Source: an uncultured Lachnospiraceae bacterium (lineage in GTDB: Bacteria > Bacillota > Clostridia > Lachnospirales > Lachnospiraceae). From it: a stretch of DNA of 6,402 nucleotides. Position numbers and translations under genes: made by a program. The DNA is taken from contig CACXFW010000085.1 in the NCBI GenBank assembly GCA_902767065.1, positions 1-6,402 on the forward strand. Reading direction: 5' to 3'. Shown piece after piece: positions 6,131-6,402 of the stretch. The notes under the pieces are model-generated. The model was not told the origin of the DNA and did not search any database. It saw only the letters and a program-made list of their open reading frames with translations. Positions within the stretch are counted from its first letter, which is position 1. Every line of letters begins with the position of its first letter.

Positions 6131-6239
6131 CTTTCAATCCTCCTGTGTAGAAAAACGCCGTTCACGAAGGAGCGGCCGGAGTAATCCTGCTCCTGAGTGA
6201 AGGCTGACAGGCCTGCCTGAGGCAAACCCAAAACCATAC
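6131..6239 (-). promoter_or_regulatory. 5' leader of rpsO
   Basis: About 109 nt separate the predicted transcription start from the S15 start codon. Minus-strand elements include GCC-TCA-GGC, an 8-base palindrome CAGGCCTG, GGAG/CTCC around an 8-nt loop, and a weak GCCG/CGGC stem (6176-6173 with 6160-6157) followed by GTTTTTC just before the AGGAGG site. The last could be a weak attenuator. Known S15 leaders bind the protein for autoregulation, but their structures differ between lineages and I do not recognise a specific class here. Confidence 0.4.
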
Positions 6240-6245
6240 TTTGGA

Positions 6246-6274
6246 ACTATAACATCATCGTCAGATTCAGTCAA
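6246..6274 (-). promoter_or_regulatory. Main promoter of rpsO-pnp
   Basis: The -35 box TTGACT (6274-6269) and -10 box TATAGT (6251-6246) are separated by exactly 17 bases on the minus strand, each one base from consensus or close to it. Predicted start is near 6239. Confidence 0.8.
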
Positions 6275-6315
6275 GTCTGTGCCAGTATCGATTTTTCTCG
6301 ATTGTTCCGGAGTCT

Positions 6316-6345
6316 ATTATACTCGCGAACGAAATCTATTGCCGA
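6316..6345 (-). promoter_or_regulatory. Possible second, upstream promoter for rpsO
   Basis: A perfect -10 box TATAAT (6321-6316) has a modest -35 match TCGGCA (6345-6340) at 18 bases. Its start would be about 70 nt upstream of the main rpsO start. The -35 box overlaps a small hairpin, so the assignment is tentative. Confidence 0.4.
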
Positions 6346-6350
6346 ATAGA
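6335..6350. repeat. Small perfect inverted repeat upstream of rpsO
   Basis: TCTATT (6335-6340) and AATAGA (6345-6350) are perfect complements around a 4-base spacer. It may be the weak 3' end of an upstream gene's transcript or an operator over the tentative upstream promoter. Another short hairpin, CTGCC-TTC-GGCAG (6388-6400), lies at the window edge. No coding sequence is visible to the right of rpsO. Confidence 0.3.
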
Positions 6351-6402
6351 ATTCTTCACCGCGGTATATACAGTTCACGTAACATGTCTGCCTTCGGCAG
6401 CC

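Overview
This 6.4 kb window looks like the chromosome of a moderately GC-rich Clostridia member. The S15 and PNPase sequences read as Lachnospiraceae-like, but that is a judgement from memory of the families and was not searched. All five genes lie on the minus strand, so transcription runs from the right end to the left. No mobile-element gene, phage gene, CRISPR array, tRNA or defence gene was seen.

Right half (about 6402 to 3607): a housekeeping RNA/ribosome locus. A good sigma-A-type promoter (TTGACT-17-TATAGT, 6246-6274), with a weaker one upstream, drives rpsO (ribosomal protein S15) and then pnp (polynucleotide phosphorylase). A GC-rich hairpin with a short U tail sits between the two genes, in the position where the well-studied rpsO-pnp mRNAs are processed. 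A strong terminator with T tracts on both sides closes the unit at 3607-3645.

Middle (3606 to 3034): a gene-free stretch of about 640 bases that is full of RNA-like structure. It holds a 124-bp imperfect inverted repeat (3418-3541) of unknown identity, a small inverted repeat abutting a -35 box, a very good promoter (TTGTCT-17-TATAAT, 3349-3377), and a leader of about 300 nt. The leader folds into a closing stem, four internal hairpins and two more hairpins just before the ribosome-binding site. It matches no riboswitch or T-box consensus I can recall. It also contains mutually exclusive pairings built on a repeated CTGAAC(A/T)GT motif. This is the best candidate here for an undescribed regulatory element.

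Left half (3033 to 85): the three-gene operon controlled by that leader encodes a complete ABC importer: substrate-binding protein, one membrane permease and one ATPase. These belong to the ABC_sub_bind / COG4120 / COG1101 group, some members of which are reported to import tryptophan or other aromatic amino acids. The substrate here is not readable from sequence. Permease and ATPase overlap by ATGA and are probably translationally coupled. A hairpin terminator at 85-124 ends the operon. The binding protein has a signal peptide but no lipobox cysteine, which is unusual for a Gram-positive importer.
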